A stretch of 19,931 nt of DNA from contig CAIWDQ010000129.1 in NCBI GenBank assembly GCA_903911455.1, positions 1 to 19,931 of the forward strand. The letters are read 5' to 3'. A model generated the notes under the pieces. That model worked only from the letters and a program-made list of their open reading frames with translations, searched no databases and had not been told where the DNA came from. Position 1 is the stretch's first letter; every line of letters starts with the position of its first letter. Shown piece by piece: positions 16,609-19,931 of the stretch. Position numbers and translations under genes: made by a program. This DNA comes from an uncultured bacterium (GTDB taxonomy: Bacteria > Bacteroidota > Bacteroidia > Bacteroidales > JACABE01).

Positions 16609-17760
16609 TTATAATTGATCAGAATAATAGGCATTCGCCGATTCTCTTGCATTATAATTAGAAGACATAACCTGTCCGTAAGCCCCTGCCGAACGAATTA
16701 CCAACAAATCACCACGTTTTACTTCAGGCAAACTAACATCTTTACCCATATAATCCGAAGATTCGCAAATAGGACCTACAACATCATAAATTTTAGGAGG
16801 ATTTGTTGAGGTAAGGCTTTCAATTTTATGATAAGCATTATAAAAAGCAGGTCGGATTAACTCTGTAAAACCCGCATCTACAATTGCAAAGTGTATGTGA
16901 GTGTTCTCTTTCATAAACAAAACCTTCGTAATTAAATCGCCACATTGTCCTACAACAGATCGTCCTAATTCAAAATGCACTTCCTGCGAATTGTAAACCG
17001 CGAGATTCTTATTAATAGTCTCAAAATATATATTAAAATCGGGAATGGAGTTATTGGGATCAACATAATCAATACCTAAACCCCCACCGACGTTAAGGTG
17101 CTTAATATTAAAACCATTCTGACGAAACCATCTGTTTAAATCATTTACAACCCAACATTGTTCTTCATAAACTTTCATATCAGTAATCTGCGAACCAATA
17201 TGTACATGAATGCCAATAAGATTAATATTGGTAAGATGTTTAATGTTTTCGCAAACCATAGGCACATCTTCTTTATCAATGCCAAATTTGCTGGAATGCA
17301 AACCGGTGTTAATATATTCATGCGTAAGTGCATCAACCGAAGGGTTAATTCTTAAAGCAATAGGAGCTATTTTGTTATTTTTTTTAGCCAATTCATTAAT
17401 GACTTCAATCTCCTGCATTGACTCGCAATTAAAACAAAAGATATCATTCTGCAATCCTATTTCAATCTCTGCATCAGTCTTACCAACACCTGCAAAAACA
17501 AGGCTTTCATTTGAAAAACCATTATTTATTGCAATTATAATTTCGTTGCCACTTACACAATCAGCACCAAAACCATTATCTTTAATAAGTTTTAGTATCT
17601 CAGGGTTTGAATTTGCCTTTAAAGAATAATGAATATGGTAATTGTACTTATGCGATGACTCTTTTAACAAACTAAGGGTTTGATTTAAAAGCTGAATATC
17701 GTAAAAATAAAAAGGTGTTGATAAATCTTTAAACTTATCAGTATATTTTTCTAAAAACAT
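16609..17760 (-). CDS. lysA: Diaminopimelate decarboxylase
   Basis: LysA removes CO2 from meso-diaminopimelate to give L-lysine, using pyridoxal phosphate, in the cytoplasm. The 383-residue product shows the Schiff-base lysine in HYSLKANSNPE (Lys48), HVHIGSQI (185-192), the phosphate-binding NVGGGLGIDY (223-232), the ELGRSVVGQCG strand, and the decarboxylase signature VGPICESSDYMG with the active-site Cys332. SAGAYGQVMSSNYNAR (about 357-372) ends the barrel-sheet core. It has ELGR where many homologues have EPGR, and it stops soon after NAR. I recall both traits from other Bacteroidota LysA proteins. It starts 2 bp after the lysC stop, so the two are almost certainly translated from one message. 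Confidence 0.95.
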   Translation of the reverse strand: MFLEKYTDKFKDLSTPFYFYDIQLLNQTLSLLKESSHKYNYHIHYSLKANSNPEILKLIKDNGFGADCVSGNEIIIAINNGFSNESLVFAGVGKTDAEIEIGLQNDIFCFNCESMQEIEVINELAKKNNKIAPIALRINPSVDALTHEYINTGLHSSKFGIDKEDVPMVCENIKHLTNINLIGIHVHIGSQITDMKVYEEQCWVVNDLNRWFRQNGFNIKHLNVGGGLGIDYVDPNNSIPDFNIYFETINKNLAVYNSQEVHFELGRSVVGQCGDLITKVLFMKENTHIHFAIVDAGFTELIRPAFYNAYHKIESLTSTNPPKIYDVVGPICESSDYMGKDVSLPEVKRGDLLVIRSAGAYGQVMSSNYNARESANAYYSDQL

Positions 17761-17762
17761 AA

Positions 17763-19082
17763 TTAATTAATGCTAAATAAATGAGAATGTAGGTCCTGTA
17801 AAGCTTTTATTTTATGTTCCGAATTGATTAAAAGCGTTACATTATTACTATTTGAACCATATGAAACCATCCTTATCGGGATTTCTTTCAGGGCTATTAA
17901 TATTCTACTGAGTTCGCCTTTTGTTTCGGCACCTAAATTGCCAACTAAGCAAATCAATGTCTGATTATGCAGTACTTCAACGTCCCCAACCTTCTTTAAT
18001 TCCTTAACAATATTATCCAAATTTGAAGTATTATCAATAGTTACCGAAATGGAAACCTCAGATGTTGTAATCATATCAACGGGTGTTTTGTAATTGTTGA
18101 AGATTTCAAAAATCTTACTTAAGAAACCATAAGCCAACAACATCCTACCTGATTGTATCTTTATTGCTGTGATCTTATCTTTAGCTGCAATTGCTTTAAT
18201 TCCTACCTTTTCGGTAATAGTTGAGATGTAAGTTCCTGCATTATTTGGCTTTAATGTATTCTTTAATAGAACCGGGATACCTTTTACCTTGGCGGGATAA
18301 ATACATGTTGGGTGTAATACCTTTGCACCAAAATATGCTAACTCTTCAGCTTCCTGATACGACATATTTTTGATGCATTTTGTATTCTCAACAAACCTTG
18401 GGTCATTATTATGCATTCCATCAATATCCGACCATATTTGTATCTCCGAAGCATTGATTACCGACCCAATAATGGTGGCTGTAAAATCACTTCCGCCTCT
18501 GTTAAGGTTGTCAATTTCTCCTTTATGGTTTAAGCAAATGAATCCTTGTGTAATAAATATGTTAGTTCCCTTATGATTTTTAAGTTCATCTTTAAGTCTG
18601 CTTTCAATATTCATATAGTTAGGTTCCCTATCGGCATTAATCGACATGAAATTCACAGCACTTATCAGTACAGATTTAATTGTAAGCTCTTCAAGATAAA
18701 CCTGAATCAATTCGGTTGTTATGATTTCGCCCTGAACTATAATTTCGTTCTTAATAATATCAGTATAATCCTGATTGATTAGAGTATTAATGTGTGAAAT
18801 CTTATCATCCAGTATTGAATAGAACTTTTTTAATGAATCATTATTAAATAACAAAGCCTCAGCTGTTGAAAGGAATCTCGTTTTTACGATATCTATTACT
18901 TCACTTGCATTATTATTTTGTTTTGATTTATGTAAATTGCTTATATCGTAAAGAATATCAGTAATTCCCGACATTGCAGAAAGCACTACTATCTTTGGTT
19001 GATCGTCATTTATAAGTTTAACTATTCTGTGGATGTTTTCAATTTTACCAACTGAAGTTCCACCAAATTTAAATACTAACAT
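17763..19082 (-). CDS. lysC: Aspartate kinase, lysine-sensitive LysC type
   Basis: Aspartate kinase phosphorylates L-aspartate, the committed step towards lysine, threonine and methionine. The 439-residue monofunctional enzyme has KFGGTSVGK (5-13), NRGGSDFTATIIG (194-206), WSDIDGMHNNDPR (217-229) and AYFGAKVLHPTCIYPA (249-264). Two ACT domains follow at about 305-365 and 375-437. The stretch VDMITTSEVSISVTID closely resembles the effector-binding strand of lysine-inhibited LysC enzymes, so feedback by lysine is likely. It is not fused to homoserine dehydrogenase. It is the first gene of a lysC-lysA operon. The predicted leader is only about 35 bases, too short for a lysine riboswitch. Confidence 0.95.
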   Translation of the reverse strand: MLVFKFGGTSVGKIENIHRIVKLINDDQPKIVVLSAMSGITDILYDISNLHKSKQNNNASEVIDIVKTRFLSTAEALLFNNDSLKKFYSILDDKISHINTLINQDYTDIIKNEIIVQGEIITTELIQVYLEELTIKSVLISAVNFMSINADREPNYMNIESRLKDELKNHKGTNIFITQGFICLNHKGEIDNLNRGGSDFTATIIGSVINASEIQIWSDIDGMHNNDPRFVENTKCIKNMSYQEAEELAYFGAKVLHPTCIYPAKVKGIPVLLKNTLKPNNAGTYISTITEKVGIKAIAAKDKITAIKIQSGRMLLAYGFLSKIFEIFNNYKTPVDMITTSEVSISVTIDNTSNLDNIVKELKKVGDVEVLHNQTLICLVGNLGAETKGELSRILIALKEIPIRMVSYGSNSNNVTLLINSEHKIKALQDLHSHLFSIN

Positions 19083-19123
19083 AATTGATTTTGTTATTTT
19101 AAAGTTTGTTTACAAATAATGTG

Positions 19124-19131
19124 CAAAAGTA
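19124..19131 (-). promoter_or_regulatory. -7 element (TACTTTTG) upstream of lysC-lysA
   Basis: The plus strand reads CAAAAGTA, which is TACTTTTG on the minus strand and fits TAnnTTTG. Transcription would start near 19117, about 35 bases before the lysC ATG at 19082. It shares a 168-bp divergent intergenic region with the promoter-like element at 19224-19231. Confidence 0.5.
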
Positions 19132-19223
19132 TATCTGTTTATTATAATAATTAAAAATCTAACGTTTAATAACAATTTTTGTATAATCATTGTGAAATTT
19201 AACAGAATGTTATAAAATTGTAT

Positions 19224-19231
19224 TATTTTTG
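19224..19231 (+). promoter_or_regulatory. -7 element (TATTTTTG) upstream of the ACT-like gene
   Basis: TATTTTTG fits TAnnTTTG and lies 19 bases before the ATG at 19251, so the leader would be about 12-13 bases. This position argues against an upstream TTG start at 19218, which would lie in or ahead of the promoter. Confidence 0.5.
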
Positions 19232-19250
19232 CAAAAAAATAGTATTTATT

Positions 19251-19904
19251 ATGCGAACAGTATCTCAAATTGTAGGCGATTTAATTATTAGAAAGCCATT
19301 TCTTGCTGAATTATTAGATGAAGGTTTGATTAATTTATCGTCATTAGCACGACAACTTAAAGAAGATGTAGAAAAATATTATTCAAATAAAGTTGAAATA
19401 GGTACAATTGTAATGGCTTTGAAAAGATATCAAAATCAAACACATTTAATGAGTACTATTAAACTTGAAAAGGCATTAGCACAGATAATAGATATAATTG
19501 TTCGCTCAAAGTTGGTTGATTATACCTTTAAGAACTCAGATACTTTGGTTGATAAACATATTAAATTATTAAAAAAGATTGCTAAAAACAATGAAGTCTT
19601 TTACATTTTTGTGCAAGGAGTGTTTGAAACAAATCTTGTTGTTAGCGAAAGCTTAAAACTTGAAATTGAAAAATTGTTTGTGAATGAAAAACGAACTTCA
19701 TATACTGATAATTTATCATCAATTACCTTAAAACTACCGTCAATGAATACTGAAGTTTCAGGATTTTATTATCATATATTAAGAAAGATAGCCTGGGAAG
19801 GGATTAATATTGTTGAAGTAATATCTACTACAAATGAATTTACAATTGTTGTAAATGATGCAGATGTTGATAAAGCTTTTTCTATATTAAAATCTATGAA
19901 ATAA
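19251..19904 (+). CDS. ACT-like domain protein, possible regulator of lysC-lysA
   Basis: From the ATG at 19251 the product is 217 residues (MRTVSQIVGDLIIRKPF...). A TTG start at 19218 would add 11 residues but overlaps the predicted promoter. Residues 1-62 are helical and look like a small helix-turn-helix or winged-helix fold (AELLDEGLINLSSLARQLKE, then EIGTIVMALKRY). The rest looks like two ACT-type units. A weaker one spans about 85-145 and a clearer one 158-215 (ITLKLPSMNTEVSGFYYHIL, then GINIVEVISTTNEFTIVV). ACT domains bind amino acids. I recall relatives annotated as aspartate kinase, but no kinase motif is present, so that name would be wrong. Its divergent position next to lysC suggests, without proof, a sensor of lysine or a related amino acid. 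Confidence 0.8.
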   Translation: MRTVSQIVGDLIIRKPFLAELLDEGLINLSSLARQLKEDVEKYYSNKVEIGTIVMALKRYQNQTHLMSTIKLEKALAQIIDIIVRSKLVDYTFKNSDTLVDKHIKLLKKIAKNNEVFYIFVQGVFETNLVVSESLKLEIEKLFVNEKRTSYTDNLSSITLKLPSMNTEVSGFYYHILRKIAWEGINIVEVISTTNEFTIVVNDADVDKAFSILKSMK

Positions 19905-19931
19905 ACTCATATTATTTTTTTTATTTCTGAG

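Noticed and set aside
19083..19250. Lysine riboswitch upstream of lysC
   Set aside because: The predicted leader is about 35 bases and the whole intergenic region is A+T-rich without the helices such an element needs.
19218..19250. Upstream TTG start adding 11 residues to the ACT-like protein
   Set aside because: It precedes and overlaps a TAnnTTTG element; the ATG at 19251 fits better.

Overview
The window looks like a chromosomal piece of an A+T-rich member of the Bacteroidota (Bacteroidia-like, probably environmental). Four signs point there. The 1907-residue surface protein ends in a type IX secretion sorting domain. Start codons lack Shine-Dalgarno sequences. Promoter-like TAnnTTTG elements sit 20-110 bases upstream of several starts. 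The secreted proteins are built from Bacteroidota-style cohesin-like, Ig-like, PKD-like and dockerin modules. No tRNA, rRNA, CRISPR array, transposase or phage gene was seen.

Layout. 1-1140 (minus, cut by the window edge) encodes a polytopic membrane protein of the DUF4153/DUF4173 type. 1141-2065 holds a duplicated A+T-rich leader, a TAnnTTTG element and a 21-bp tandem array with a higher-order 42-bp pattern; a perfect 26-bp inverted repeat brackets the array. 2066-2794 (plus) is an unrecognised 242-residue protein with a good terminator behind it. 2966-5672 (minus) carries a beta-CASP metallo-beta-lactamase nuclease and a GNAT-like protein, separated by a G+C-rich palindromic element. 5880-15585 (minus) is a two-gene unit for giant secreted proteins, only 13 bp apart. 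15586-16608 is mostly non-coding, with degenerate direct repeats, palindromes and a second, unrelated 21-bp array. 16609-19082 (minus) is a lysC-lysA operon. Divergent from it, 19251-19904 (plus) encodes an ACT-like protein.

How the genes may work together. The two giant proteins are the most striking pair. The upstream one (1907 aa) has six kelch-like blades, a beta-helix of about five long repeats, a dockerin, a cohesin-like module and a type IX sorting domain. The downstream one (1322 aa) has four cohesin-like modules, Ig- and PKD-like spacers and a C-terminal dockerin, but no sorting domain. This is the layout expected of a surface-anchored receptor plus a multi-cohesin scaffold. That role is an inference; neither carries a recognisable catalytic domain.

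LysC makes aspartyl phosphate and LysA makes lysine from meso-diaminopimelate, so that operon covers the first and last steps of lysine synthesis. The divergent ACT-like protein could be a regulator of it. The two 21-bp arrays share period, promoter-like element and duplicated leader but not sequence, and are the least explained structures here.
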